64,000 nt of DNA from Limnephilus marmoratus (taxonomy: Eukaryota > Arthropoda > Insecta > Trichoptera > Limnephilidae). Location: contig OU862908.1 of NCBI GenBank assembly GCA_917880885.1, positions 53,713,819 through 53,777,818 of the forward strand. The letters are read 5' to 3'. The notes below the pieces were generated by a model. That model searched no databases. It had not been told where the DNA came from and saw only the letters and a list, made by a program, of their open reading frames with translations. Shown one piece after another: positions 20,768 through 33,386 of this stretch (positions are counted from its first letter, which is position 1; every line of letters begins with the position of its first letter). Both the position numbers and the translations under genes were made by a program.

Positions 20768-21740
20768 TTTTATTTTTTATTTATTTATTACATAAGATAC
20801 ATTTATACAGCAAAATAACATAATAATAATATTTCAAAATAACTGTAAATATTAAAATGTGTACAAGTGTTATTATGTCTTGTTTGTCTATATTAGTTCC
20901 TAGCTAGGCAGATTGCCCGTTCTAAGGAACCAAATGCTGGTGAAAAATGCCAAAAATGTATTCTGTACTAAAAAAAACAAGGTGTTTTTTTTTTTAGATT
21001 AAATATATACTAAGTTTTTACTGATTGTGCCATTTAATAGTTAACCATGTAAAATTTTAAGTTTTAAGTTACATTATTTAATAATTTTTCAGACTCAACC
21101 CTCCCTAATCCAATTAACCATTTATTTATTATTGAACCGATGCATGTCATTTTGCATGTTTTAATATTTAATTCTGGGGGGATTTTATTGTATAATTTTG
21201 GTCCCAGATATGTATATGTATTTTGGAACTTCGACGTATTGCTCACTGGGATCACAAGATCCTTTCTGGTGTGACTTCTTGTGGTGTAATTATGATCAAT
21301 TTTTTTGAGTTTTCCTAGATTTTTGTGTACGTGGATAATAACCTTTTTTATGTAGTTTTGACGAACATCAAGTACATTAAATTTTTTGTAGAGTTGATCG
21401 CTAGAAAACCTATAGGGTTTACGCATAATGACTCTAATTATGGATTTCTGGGCCTTCACTAGTGGATCTAGAATTGTTCTACCTGACGCTCCCCAACCAA
21501 TACAACCATACGTTAAGATGGGGTTGCATAATCCGAAATATATTTTTCTTAGGTCTTGCTGTTTGATTATATTTCGTAATACAAAGAATATGTGGATCAA
21601 TTTTCTCACCCTTATTGTGAGGTTGTCGATGTGGTATTTCCATTTAAGGTGATTGTCTATAATAACGCCTAGATATTTGATGTTTTTCACACTTTCCAAA
21701 ACTTCACAATTGCAGATAGAATCAATATTATCGGAATTAC
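20768..21740 (-). mobile_element. 5'-truncated LINE (related to the 12-15 kb LINE)
   Basis: The 3' end is an (AATAAATA)n-like tail at 20768-20790. The only coding content is the RT C-terminal part. 5' truncation near 21740 is the usual result of incomplete target-primed reverse transcription. Confidence 0.8.
21064..21699 (-). pseudogene. LINE RT C-terminal region
   Basis: 211 open codons beginning at the YLGVIIDNHLKW motif and continuing with LTYGCIGWGA, then KPYRF..DQLYKKFNVLDVR and LGPKLYNKIPPEL near the end. This is the thumb/C-terminal segment of CR1/Jockey-group RTs. It parallels YLGIIIDSQLKW...YGIIGWGG of the element at 12258. The polymerase core (motifs A-C) is absent. The frame is undamaged over its length, so the insertion is probably fairly young. 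Confidence 0.8.
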
Positions 21741-21764
21741 AGTTATTAACATATCACTTAAGTT

Positions 21765-23490
21765 TCATCATCGCAATCGGATGAACGGTATGGCAGCGCA
21801 TAAAATATGAACAAACAAACAAACAAATATTGATTTTTATATATAAGAAGATATTTAAAAATATTTAAGATATTTAAAAATAAAAAGATATTTAAAAAAG
21901 TCGAAATTCGTTGAAAAATTGTTATTAATAACTGTTTATAAGTACATACAACAGAACAACAGAAACAGATTAACAACACTCTTTGGCAGGATAAGCAATG
22001 TAGACATCTTTATGCTATATAATATTTTATGCTAGTTTCACATTCACGGTTATCAATTATTGTGTAAAATTTTCAGCACGTTTTCATTAAGGCTGTTAGG
22101 TACGTTTAACATTTCATTTTATGGCTAAGTAAATATGTATGAATATTCAATTTCAAATCCGCAATCTAATAATAATTTATTGTTGTTTTAAAATGTATTA
22201 CAATATGGTACTAAGGGATCTATTTCTGTAACTTTCTGCTTAGTTAACTGAAAATGAACTTCTAGCAAATCTTGCATATTAAAAGTTATCAATACTTCGG
22301 AAAATTCGCACAACGATATGTTTCCAAAACTTAAAGAGTATCTACACTATTTGCGATCGAACTTTCTGATAGAATTATTAAAAGTAAGAAGTTTTCTCGA
22401 TCAACTAACGGTGCATACTTCTACTATATCCAACTAGTAGAGATTGAAATTTGATATAAGATACTAAACAGGTTACAAGTTACAAGAGATGTGATATTTC
22501 ATAAAAATAATTTTGTATTTGTTAAAAATGATGCACACCATAGTCTTAGTCTCTAAAATTTTACAATAATGTCCCCCTTCCCATAAACAATGGTTTCCTA
22601 AGAAGAGCATTATATTTAGTTGACCAATTTTGTGACCTTTCCTTAATCTAATTAACCAGAACAATCTCCAATATTCAAAGGAGAGTTTTGTTCCTGAACA
22701 CCTTGGCAGTTGATATATCCGATGTCTAACTGTATTAAGTTTTCCCTCAGTTGGGCGTAAAATAATTGGTTTTCTCTGAAATTAACTTCAATTATGTCTT
22801 CCCGGATAAACATTTCAGTTGCGACATCCCGCAAACGAAGTTATGTCACGTCAATAGAAAGCATTCGGTTTTACTAAAACTTTATCGTATTTCTCAGCGT
22901 TGTCTACATCGAAAAACTTCCCCAACTTCGCGCGATATGTACCTATCGGGTAATATTATAAGTAATCTAAGTTCTTGTCAATGTCGACGATTGTATTTTC
23001 GTCAAGTTTTTTTTTAATTTACCTGAAACCTGGACATCATATGATAACATAAAAATACAGGTTATTAAAAGTGAAAAAAAAACAAGGAAACAAAAAATCG
23101 TCAAACAAAAGCCTTTTGTAAGGTAGAACACAATAGGTATTGTGTGGATGTTCGATTCACGCCGCAGCGCAAAAAAAATATTGAAGTGTTTTTTTATGTT
23201 TGCTGCCAGTCTGGGTGTTCTAGTGTTGATTGTTAGAAACTTTTAATAAATTGACATTCCATCATAAACACCTGGACGCACTCCACGGAGTGAGTGGTCT
23301 AAATATTTGACTTTTAGTCATTAAATCGTTACGTGTTGCGGGCTTGGTATTTGTAAAGCTCACATATATATTAAAATGTTTTTTTTTTTCATTTAATATG
23401 TGGGAGATTCAGGTCTAGTCCTTACTTTATTTTTTAATTTTAGAACTCCTTGTTAGCAAGGCTGGAAATTGAGATAAAAGACTGGGATAA
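21765..23490. other. No recognisable gene
   Basis: AT-rich. A (CAAA)n stretch lies at 21811-21827. Small open frames at 22473-23017 show no known domain. An ACTCCACGGAGT palindrome lies near 23280. Confidence 0.45.
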
Positions 23491-23493
23491 AAT

Positions 23494-24545
23494 AATAATA
23501 ATAATAATATTTGGATGATTTATGTAGCGCCGTTTTTGTGAAAAATCACCTCAAGGGCGCTGCACAAACTTATAATACATGTCTAAAATCTAAAAAACTA
23601 CAAGCTAGACAAACAATTAAAAACAACTTATGGCTAAAAATTGCATACACCGGTTCATTGATCACCGATACGAAAATATATGTACAATATTTTGACCAAT
23701 GAACGCGATGCTGCCTAAAATTTAATGAAAACAGGACCATACTTACCTGAGAGGTCGCTTGAAATTAACACTGTATATTGTCCATTAAAAGAAATTTAGA
23801 TAGAGTTCGCACGCAGAGGACATTATTGTGAACACATGTTATTTAATCCTGAGAAATATTTTAATATTAATATGTAACGTATTCTCTGACGAGTGTATTT
23901 TGGAAAGTAAAAGCAACATGTAAAGGTGGGTGGTGCAGTAGTACCTATAAGGATTTGATCTTTCTAAATGTGGTTCGTCAAGAGACAGATTGATGTGTAA
24001 GGAATCGAGTAATTTTAATTCAGTAAGAAAAGTGTGATTAAGACATAGCACAGACAATACAAGTATGATACTCTCAAATAGGTATATTTAAATTACGGGT
24101 ATGAGAGCCCAAAAAGGAAGGTTTTTAGTTTGGACCTAAACTCTGTTGGGCTTGTTATGCATCTTAATTCCGGAGGGAGTCTATTCCAAGCCTTAGGCCC
24201 AGATACTCCGAAAGCACGATCTCCAAACATAGTATTTGGCTTTCGTTTAGGTTCTATTAGTCTGCCTTTAGCAGATAAAGTTGCTGATCTAAGGGTTAAT
24301 TGTCTCGGACCGGTATTTTCCGGGACGCATAATTTGGAGATGTAAGGTGGGGCCATTTCGTTGATTGATTTAAAAACCATCCAGCACAATTTGTACTGGA
24401 TTCTCTCAGGGCATTGAGCCAGTGAAGGTTACGAAGGTGTTCTGAAATATGCGAATATTTAGAAACCCCAGTTATGAGCCTTGCCGCTGCATTAAACACG
24501 GATTGAAGTTTGTCAATTTGATATTTTGGTAGACTATAATATAAA
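23494..24545 (-). mobile_element. L2/CR1-like LINE, 3' part
   Basis: The 3' terminus is an (ATT)n tail at about 23490-23508, preceded on the element strand by TGAGGTGATTTTTCACAAA and GGCGCTACATAAATCA, the stem-loop 3' end typical of L2-like LINEs. Coding remnant at 24093-24499, truncated 5' near 24545. Related tails without RT lie at 28878 and 41641. Confidence 0.75.
24093..24499 (-). pseudogene. L2-like LINE RT C-terminus, frameshifted
   Basis: Two overlapping frames. NAAARLITGVSKYSHISEHL and LHWLNALRE come first. Then, after a shift near 24390, MVFKSINEMAPPYISKL, TLRSA, FGDRAFGVSGPKAWNRLP and KLKTFLF follow. The GDRAF...PKAWNRLP...LKTHLF pattern is the conserved end of L2/CR1 polyproteins. 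It is shared widely in animals, so it does not identify the host. Confidence 0.8.
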
Positions 24546-24813
24546 ATATGTGCAATGTTTCAAAATGGTGAATGTCGTTTCTGTATTTATCGCTTCTGAA
24601 TAATAAAAAAGCTTTAAATTATATAATATTCCTTCCTATTGTAATTTAGCAAAAATAATAAATCGATTAAAACTTTCAGCGAATGCCGCATCTCTTAATG
24701 ATTTTAATGATTTTAAACATAATTGTGATAAATTTGCCTAATATTGCCTTAAATAATAATAAAAACCACTATTGCCTTAAATAATAACAAAAGTGTGCTT
24801 TAGACCACACGAC

Positions 24814-24965
24814 TGAAGTAAAACTTCACTAACTTATATCTCCCTCTCAACTTCCGTTCGCCTCGCCCGACCGTTCGCCTCGCCCGATCCATTTTCGTAA
24901 CGCTCTCGTCACGCATTCACCAGCTTACCCCCCAAGTCCAGCGTGCGTAAAGAAGTTTTACTTCA
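24814..24965. mobile_element. Small TIR element (MITE candidate)
   Basis: TGAAGTAAAACTTC (24814-24827) and its exact inverse GAAGTTTTACTTCA (24952-24965) bracket 124 bp that is markedly GC-richer than the flanks. This holds a 16-17 bp direct repeat, cgttcgcctcgcccga. No convincing target duplication. The upstream tagaccacacgac may belong to the element. Confidence 0.5.
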
Positions 24966-26570
24966 ATAATAATAGTTAGGTATGGCTTTGTGTTTTTACA
25001 TAATTTCAGTAGTAGGTCTTCTAATCAACCATTATCGAAAACTTAATTAGAAAAAAATTATAATACACCGTACATTATCAAAAAATGTGATTTTTTTGTA
25101 GAAAACTTCTTCTGAAAGGATTTCACTTTGTGATGATATTATTTATTTCATTAGAAGACAAATTACTTTGTTTAAGAAATAAATAAAAAAAAATGTTGAT
25201 ACCAAAATAGATATAATTGATAAGCAAAAAAAAATATGAACCCTCTTTTGAGTATTTTCCTACTTAACCAGTCTTTCCCCGCTAATGATATTGTAATTCC
25301 AATTAACTTTCCCCACACTTACCACTCCCCTTCCTTCTAAGCCTTTCCCTGTATTTAATCTGTGATCTTTATTTAATTTGTAACTTCTGTGTACATTTAA
25401 TCCTGATAATGTGAACATGGTTCACGAAACATGCAGATTGTGTACATAATAATGTGACCTAAACAAAGTTATTTATCTTTTAATAAAATAAATAATATGA
25501 ACAATAAATAAATACGTATATGTATACTCAATTAATTCGATTACGCGGGTAGAATATTGTTTTGGCTTGAAATTTTCTTGGATTTTTCATTAACACAATT
25601 TCAATGGGAAATATTTATTGCCTCAACCTGCAAAAGTATTGTACCAAGTAGTAAATAGGCTAAAAGTTTCCCATTAGAAGTTTCGTCTTGTTTTGTTAAT
25701 TGTGGTTAGGAAAGAAATAATGTTTTCGAAACCAGGCGACGACGTTGACATTTCACCGTTCACGTTCTGTTCTTGAATAGTTTCTAAACTCCCACGTATG
25801 TATTCATGCTCCGCAAAACGGAGTTCTCATTCACCACCTGTGACAGGCGACAGGCGTCATTCGGTACGAGAAAACTATTTAAATCCCTACCTTTGTCTCT
25901 GCGCCCTGACTTTCTCCCTCATCTCGTTGGAGCATCTTGCTTTCTCTCGAAGACTTTCAGAAATACTTGCTGAAATACCGCCCGCTCGCAAAATAAAAAT
26001 TATGAAACGAGAGAAAATCGTATGAAAAATAACCTCTTTCTGAAGACGTTCATTCTAATGGCGAGACATTCCTCCAAATCCCTGAAGATTGATGTTCCGC
26101 CAGTAAGGAAGATGAGATTCTTCTGGCTACAGCCTCTCTCGGTACGTGCACAGAGTGGCTGCAAAGTAGACACTCAAACAAAACACTTTTTGTACAATTA
26201 CCAGTCTTCCGAAGGAAAAGCTGCTATAAAGAGGCTTCAATCATTTCATTTCGGAAGGCTATACGACCAGAGTTAATGGTCGTGGATGCCAAATTAGGTC
26301 ATTTAAAATAAGCCTTAACGAAATTTCGTGGAAAAATGTGTATTTTGCTCAATCGGTACATTTACGGAGCTGTACAACATTTAATTAGAGGAATTTAGTT
26401 TAATTGAATGAACAAATTGCCAACCCTTATTAATATTATGTAAATAGGTTTTCTAAGGTAGGTTTTTAAACATTTTATTTATCTAAATAAATGTACTAAA
26501 AGGTACTTGTAGCGATCAGAACAAATCTTCGCAAATGTTGATTTACATGTCGTCATGTAAAATATGGTGA
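24966..26570. other. No recognisable gene
   Basis: 25380-25500 resembles a LINE 3' UTR ending in aaaataaataat but no coding part is attached. 25720-26290 is less AT-rich with two short frames lacking any known domain. Confidence 0.4.
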
Positions 26571-26573
26571 CCC

Positions 26574-27011
26574 GACAATTCGTCCTGCGACAATTCATCC
26601 GGCGACAGTTCATCCTGCGACAGTTCATCCGGCCGACAGTTCATCCTGCCGACATTTCATCCTGCCGACAGTTCATCCCGCCGACAATTCATCCGGCGAC
26701 AATTCATCCTGCCTGATCATTTAGAAGATTTTTATTAAGTAAGTATGCAAAGAGGATATACGGCCGTACAACCAAAATCGATATACTTATATCTGAAGGC
26801 ATCTTGAAGTGGATATCCGCTGTAAAAATATTTTTACTAACAATAATTTCTTAAAATCTTCTAAATGATCAGGCAGGATGAATTGTCGCCGGATGAATTG
26901 TCGGCGGGATGAACTGTCGGCAGGATGAACTGTCGGCAGGATGAACTGTCGGCCGGATGAACTGTCGCAGGATGAACTGTCGCCGGATGAATTGTCGCAG
27001 GATGAACTGTC
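26574..27011. repeat. Foldback element, 159-bp arms of a 14-16 bp iterated unit
   Basis: The left arm 26574-26732 and right arm 26853-27011 are inverse complements with only a few mismatches. Each arm is about nine iterations of GCCGACAGTTCATCCT-like units plus gatcatttagaagatttt next to the loop. The about 120-bp loop contains atacggccgtacaacc and aaaatcgatatactt, also found (inverse) at 40797-40835. The near identity of the arms means either recent origin or gene conversion. No coding capacity. It resembles Foldback-type elements in plan only. Confidence 0.85.
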
Positions 27012-27764
27012 ATGGAACCGTAAAATATGCACATAATCTCTAAAGATGTTTAAAGACGATGGTTGTCAAGTTTTGATAAAAACCCTCGTCAAAATAAAAA
27101 TAAAATATTGGGAGATATTTATTTCTCGGAAATGCTGCTGTGCCAAATCTGTATAATAGTAGATGTACTTTTAATTTTTTTTAAGGTTATTTGTTTAGAA
27201 ATCTTAAAGCGATTTATCATGAAAAAAAATGTATATTGAAAATACTCTGGTCATAACAAATATTTTATTATTATTACTATTTTCATTGGTCAATTCAACT
27301 ATTGCACCATTTTTTATTATTATTTCAGGCCGTTGGCCAGTACAAACAACTCCAGAACTAGAAATAAGGAAGAAGAATGTTCTATTTCGTTTTTGGGAAG
27401 GTATCTTTATCAAACGCTGAGAACCGGACACCGGTCATCTTGTCCCAAAGCTCCCCCGGGAAGCTTTTCCATTTGACAACGAGAATGGAGAACTTCTCTA
27501 CGGATGGCATTAAGGCACTAAGGAGACATAATTCCTCGGTGCGGTTGTGGTCACCTGCGAGGAAATATTACCTCTTGGTTAAGTTAGAGGACCTCAAACC
27601 TTGTCTTGTAACACATTTCGAGAAGGCCCTAATATCGTGTTGTTGACTTGCAAATGATCATGGTGTACAACAAATACTTGACAGTTTGTTAGTACGAGTA
27701 GATGGAATTTATTTACCTCACCGCCACTGGTGATAACACAATATTAGTTAGCATTTAAAGCCTA
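27012..27764. other. No recognisable gene
   Basis: 27410-27650 is an unclassified less AT-rich stretch with an open frame that shows no domain. The rest is AT-rich. Confidence 0.4.
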
Positions 27765-28042
27765 TTAGCAGACCCGGTCACACGTTGCTGTGGCTAACGA
27801 AACACAACGCCACGTCATTACCCAACCTTTATAAACAACGCCATCTGTTAAATCAAATTCACACCGCCCGGTTGCTAACCCGCTCCCCAATTTACACAAA
27901 ACCTTCACAAATTACATACTTAAAAACCTTTCTCTTGAATCTCTTTCTCTATGGGTGAAAACCGCACGAAAATCCATTTTGTAGTTTAAAAGATCTAAGC
28001 GCACAGACAGCGGGTGCAACTTCATTTTATACCATGTTCATA
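27765..28042 (-). mobile_element. Non-autonomous Helitron, short (Hel-3 family)
   Basis: On the minus strand it ends CTAA (27765-27768) followed by T, preceded by a CACA-GCAACG-TGTG hairpin and gtgtttcgttagcc. The 5' part reads tataaaatgaagttgc and cttagatcttttaaactac as in the copies at 48052 and 58206. About 280 bp, lacking the GCAGCGG repeats of the larger copies. Confidence 0.8.
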
Positions 28043-28877
28043 ATATTGTTGTTAATGTAATATGCCTAGCGCAGACCCTTGAAATATCACGGAATATTTA
28101 AATTTCAAAATTAAAATTCTATTAAAAAATTATTATATTGAGTTACAATTATAATATTACATACTGTGGCACAATCAGTTCCAATTCTTAAAACTACACT
28201 GAAATTCAAATCCTATTTGTGGTCATCCAACGTGAATAAATTCTCACAGGAATAAGGCACATCACAGACCACCAAATTTATTACCTATGTTTGATGTCAT
28301 CGATTGTTTGTTTTAGAGGAAACGCTTTTTTTTATTATTTGTTGTCCAACAAACAAGGTAATGGTGAATATTATACTATCTTAACAGTTATGGTAGATTA
28401 TTTGTTTGAAGGAAAATAAATGTTCATTTGTTTTTGTAAATGCGCACAATGTTGGAAGATAAAAACAGCTTTTTTAACTCAAATGCCTTCAGAATGACGT
28501 AGATAAGGAAATTTTATTCGTAAAATGAAATCATTATTATATTTCTGCACTATCAGAGATTCAGTATTTTATCCTGTTAACAAAGCATTCTCGAAACAAA
28601 TTATTTTCTTCAATATAAAAGGTACAGCGGCCTCGAGAGAGATATAAAATGAATTTGGAATTCCTTATGGCGTTCCGCCACGGACTATTTCCTGGAGAGA
28701 TATGAAACTCTCCTGCAAATTGTTTTGGAAGTATAAACAAGTACTACAGTAGGTAATAAAAAAATACCCCGAGTGCTCCGAGTAAAACGAAAATAACGGA
28801 AATCCTGACGTGTCCTTTATTTTGATTTACAGCTCAAAGACCGTATTTGCGAGAATCAGCAGGCGGTAACTAGATAA
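28043..28877. other. No recognisable feature
   Basis: AT-rich. Nothing supported. Confidence 0.45.
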
Positions 28878-28936
28878 TATTTGGCTGATTTATAAAGCGC
28901 CGTTTTCGTGAAAAATCACCTCAAGGGCGCTGAAAA
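28878..28936 (-). mobile_element. L2-like LINE 3' tail fragment
   Basis: tttataaagcgccgttttcg with gaaaaatcacctcaagggcgctg is nearly identical to 23513-23565, in the same orientation. It is only the terminal stem-loop region. Confidence 0.65.
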
Positions 28937-29019
28937 AAGATCAGGCACGTTAACCCGCGGTATGTCAATGCCACTATTTCAGTCCATAAAGTCGTAAGAT
29001 TTTACTTTTGTAAGATCTA

Positions 29020-29955
29020 TAATTAACTATCACGCCGTTTCGCAACAGGGGTAGGCAGAGAGAAAGGACCGCCAAACAACTAGTTCTTGGCACATACTCT
29101 TAGCCATATTCACATTCATACATCGTCTCATATATACTCTTCCATTATTCAGACTCTCGACAAGACCCGACTCGAGTATCTGATTCGCTTCATCGTGCCA
29201 TGTCTTCCTCGGGCCATATCTTCCTAATCATTTATATTTTCGTCATATACTCGTATTCCCCTTACACCCCTTTCTTCGCTCGTTCGATCTACATGCCCAA
29301 ACCATTTAAGGGTGCCTTTCTTAATGTTACTCATTTCGCCTACATCAGCCTTATATTGTTTGCGTATTTCAACATTTATCCCACGATCAAGAATCTCATT
29401 TCTACAGCATTCAGTCTACTGTCATCCTTCCTCTGCCAGTTCCATGCCTTACTGCTATATATATCAGGGTAGGTACCAGCACTCCATTGCGAACTGCTAG
29501 CTTTGCTTGTTTGGACAGTTTTTTTAGCGCCAATGGCATTCAGTCCTCCATTACCTGCATTTACCCTTCTTTCAATATCAGATTAAAAAACTCATCCACC
29601 TGCTCCAAGTATTCATAATGCATAACCGTATTGCATTGTGCTTTCCTACTCTTCTTTCAAACACCGTGACTTTAGACTTACTTAAATTCATCATTAACCC
29701 ATTCTTCATTCATCCTAGTCATGAAAGACTGTTGATCTTCCGTACTGTTAGAGATCAGCACCGCATCATCAGCGTATAGCAGGCAACATAATTTAAGATT
29801 ACCCAATCCAACCTCTTTCAATTCTTGCGTCGATTATCCACGTATAGATTGAATAACCATGGTGACATTTCGCAGATTTGCGATCCGTCAAACTACCCCG
29901 TAAAACCACTGTTCACCCTAACACATGCAACGCTTCCCTGATACATTATTTATAA
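29020..29955 (-). pseudogene. Decayed LINE RT with YADD box
   Basis: Many frameshifts, but recognisable pieces run in order on the minus strand. WLFNLYVDN lies near 29835-29860, LLYADDAVLIS (ADD codons at 29765-29776), then DIERRVNAGNGG near 29560. LAVRNGVLVPTLIY follows near 29480, SRLNAVEMRFL near 29400, IKKGTLKWFGHVDR near 29310 and RKTWHDEANQILES near 29190. It closes with the 3' UTR word ctctgcctacccctgttgcg. This is a widespread arthropod LINE type (RTE-like or related). It is non-functional. Distinct from the CR1-group copies in the window. Confidence 0.75.
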
Positions 29956-29959
29956 GACA

Positions 29960-31074
29960 CCTTACCTTTTTAAATGATGGTGCACCTTAGGGGTAAAACG
30001 GAAAAATACCTTGTCCCACGAATACCTTAAACATTATTTTAATCGGATAAGATACTGATGTATTAATTAAGCAAAAACAAGGTCCGATCAATCCCACTCT
30101 TTCGTATTTCTGATGCGGCCCAAGACAACTCTTTTTGGATTTTCGAAACCGATGACAAATTGAGTTTTATTTTATTAAAGTTTTTAATTCATAGTACCAA
30201 TAGGACATCTTGTACAAATCATATTGAACATGACATACCTACGTATCGCTATATTTGAAATTTTCATAAAACACCGTCTAGCTACACAACTAAAAAAGAT
30301 TCGAAAAACAACCGCTAATGGCTTGGAGAAAATCTAATTTGTTATCAATCATTATAGTAGAACTAGATCTTGAAATGCTCGCGTCTAAAGTTAGCTGTTT
30401 TGCGATATGTTTAAGTTGAAGGAGATTAATGCATGTTTTACAACACACTACTTATATCAATTCGTAAAGAATACAGCCTCGCCTACAACGATTTATTTAC
30501 CCCTGATATTGACATGCGTGAATTTATTTTCTCGGAGCATGTTGTTGAAGCAAAAACAGAACCGAGGAATAGAAGCAACATGCTCAAAAATTTTCTCCCC
30601 TTTTCTACGTCGTGAGCTCGCTTTATTTAGGCGATAATGCTTTGAGTAATATTGATGGAATTCTTAACGACGAAAAGCAGATTACGAAAATAAGAGTAAA
30701 AGATTTTTTATAAATGGATGCAAATATACACGAGGAGTAATATCAAATACAAATAAGGACAAAACGAAAGATTTTTCAATCTAGAATTTAATTTAACTCC
30801 TCGGGTTAAAAAAAATCATGTCACCAAATATTCCTGCTTTGAATTTGTTTTCAAATAGATTCGCTATGTGGTATTTGAACGTATCTCAAAATGAAATAAC
30901 GTTTTTGAAACCAGATAAAGACTCTTTCAGATTTCAATATGTGAAACGGACATACATACAATTAAAAAGGGCACATTTAAAATTTATGAGCAAAAGGTTT
31001 AAAATAGCCTACCAGTGGTTTTTATTATTACTCTGCTCTCGTCTTTATTAATTCTATTACTTATTTATATATTA
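29960..31074. other. No recognisable gene
   Basis: AT-rich. Frames at 30407-30637 and 30818-31051 lack known domains. Confidence 0.4.
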
Positions 31075-31807
31075 CTAGCTGCCCCGGAAAACGTTGTCCA
31101 GCTATATAAATTATTTCTAGTGTATATTTTAGATGTTAAATAAAAAATAACGAATGTATTGTACATAAGTGTTTGGGGATGGGATCTATGATAGAAAGGG
31201 GAATGGAGCATTGTAGACAATGACCGCCGATAAAAACTAAAAAACACCAACTAAAGTAAATAAGAAAATCAATATGAATTTCGAAGAGCAATAGAGTGTA
31301 CGATATTTTTTGAGAGTCCGACTTTAGCCAATACAAATAAGTTCGATGGTTTGCCCACGCGAGAACATGATGCCGAATGAAATATCAAAATGACGCGACG
31401 CTTCTCAGAATGTCTTGTGCATGCGTGGATGAAAGTTCGATGAGGTGGACGTAGCGCCATCTGCCATTCAACAACATAAATAATTTCGTTCACAGTTCGA
31501 CAGTTAAATTTGTTCATACAAAAATACTAAAATCGCGATAAAAAATGGAAGGGCGGGGGTAGGAGGGTTAAAATTTGGGGTTGTAGGTATTTTTTGAAGC
31601 AAAATAAAAAAATACAAAAAAAAATTATCAAAAAAATAGATTGTTTTTTTCTGGATACCCTAATCACCTAGCTAGCAGCATGAAATAAACTTTAAAACCT
31701 ATTCTCATACCTACCAAATATGCATTCAAAATTTCATTAAAATCGGTCAAGCCGTTTCGAAGAAGTGCGTCCACAAACACCGTGACACGAGATTTTTATA
31801 TATAAGA
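31075..31807 (-). mobile_element. Complete non-autonomous Helitron, 733 bp (Hel-2)
   Basis: The minus strand starts TCTTATATATAAAAATCTCG (from 31807) preceded by A, and ends ccggggcagCTAG (31075) followed by T. The conserved cacggtgtttgtgg and cggcttgaccgatttt near the start recur at 45039. Both ends and the A|T target are intact, so this is a complete copy. No open frame of note. Confidence 0.85.
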
Positions 31808-31957
31808 TTTTTTATCTATATTCTATATGGTTAATTATTTATTATATTATTGTTTATTATATTAGTTTATTGTTTATTATATTAATTTGCAGGCGTAGTT
31901 TAAAACAAAATACAAATAAAAATACAATTATTATTAATTAATAATTTAATAATAATT

Positions 31958-32174
31958 TTGGTGGCGGGAATGGGTATCGCCGCGCCGCCTCAGGAACCAA
32001 CACCTCTACCATAGGTCACCCCAAGTGATTCGCCAAATTTGGTGACTTAGCAGGGGTGCCAGGGTTCATGGGGTGAGTTTCTCTAGGTCTTGGCAGCGGA
32101 TGCGTCTTTTCTATTACTTTCTTCATTTTCATCGGGGCCTCCTATCTGGAGCTAACATAAAATTAAAAAAAAGT
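31958..32174 (+). mobile_element. SINE-B copy 4, internally deleted
   Basis: Starts ggtggcgggaatgggtatcgc, keeps caacacctctaccatagg and gtgccagggttcatgggg, then loses the middle and jumps to catcggggcctcctatctgg and a degraded A tail. Confidence 0.75.
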
Positions 32175-33034
32175 TTAAACTAAAATACCATAGCAAATGC
32201 ATACATAAAAGTACTACAATTTATTTACCACTATACAAAACTAACCAAATAATCTAATTAAGATAAAAGCATATTAAATTCGACTGTTACTTTTCACTTA
32301 TTTTCATTGTATAGAAAATAAGTATATTAAAAACCTTGACCGGGTGGACTGTTTGGCGATTTTCTGTTTTACTGATTTATTTCAAATTATACAGGGGCAT
32401 CCATCGCAATCTTTTAAAAGCAAAGGAACGCTACGTGCAATCTTTTTAAATCTTTTATATTATGTGTTCCATTGTATAAAAGAAGAAGGAACGATTTTTT
32501 TAATAACGTGTTATTTGGTGACAGATATAGCATTATGTGACCCAAGAGGTTTAAATTCTAGCAATAAGGCAATCCACTGAAACATTCTTAATATTCCCCG
32601 ATAAAATGTTAATACAAACTAACGAGAAACTTTGCGAAATACACGTTTAATCAATGTATCTAAATAATTCTCTTACAACTTTCATACATCAAGGTTCTAC
32701 AAGCACTTCGATCTAGTAGTTTTTGTTCTGAGCACCCCTTTCTAATCTAGATGTTCGTGAAGTCTTCAACGTATTGTACGCTAAAGTGTCATTGATGTTT
32801 ATAAAAGGATATTGCAAAATGAAAGGGTTCCCGTTTTCCGGAATAATTGTACTAGGAAAAGAGAAATCTGAGTTCGAGTTGAAACATAAATGTTTACTGG
32901 AATTAACAGTTCTAAAGGTGAAGAATTTAAATTTATTCAATAGTTTTTAATTTACGTGATTTTTTGTTGCTTTGATAGAGATATATGTCAGAAATCATAT
33001 TCATATTAACACTTATGTTAAATCTGTTAGCGAA
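32175..33034. other. No recognisable feature
   Basis: AT-rich. Open frames at 32344-32580 and 32713-32940 were not recognised. Confidence 0.4.
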
Positions 33035-33386
33035 TCCTACTAATATAATATTATAAAGGCCAAAGTTTGTATGGATGTATGGATGTATGCATGTTTATTA
33101 CTCTTTCACGCAAAAACTACTGAGCGGATTTTAATAAAACTTTACAATAATATAGCTCATACATCAGAATAACATATAGGCTATAGCTCAGAGCTCTGGC
33201 ATTATGAAATTTATGAAAAAGATTGCAATGGGTGGCACGATTAGTAAGATATCTATAATTCTTCATTCGATTCAAATTATTAGGGGTGTACTTCAAATAA
33301 ATGCGGGAGGGGGGTGGGGGGAGAGGTGGAGGAGGTGAAGTAGAAACACCCCTAATACCGTGCGAGCGAAGCCGCGGGAAAGCTGG
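33035..33386 (+). mobile_element. Short non-autonomous Helitron (Hel-1 family)
   Basis: 352 bp. Starts TCCTACTAATATAATATTATA after an A, has cttttcacgcaaaaactactg-like text and a short G-rich tract, and ends gcgagcgaagccgcggg...CTGG, an allowed CTRR. The base after it is A rather than T, so the right junction may have mutated. Confidence 0.8.

Noticed and set aside
26574..27011. CRISPR-like array of short repeats
   Set aside because: The repeats are contiguous without unique spacers, are mirrored as an inverted repeat, and the host is eukaryotic.
26787..27032. Frame with repeated SSCDSSSGRQFI residues
   Set aside because: Translation of the iterated foldback unit; no start context or homologous protein.
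29200..29500. Membrane-protein-like plus-strand frames
   Set aside because: They are antisense to the decayed LINE RT, whose motifs are readable on the minus strand.
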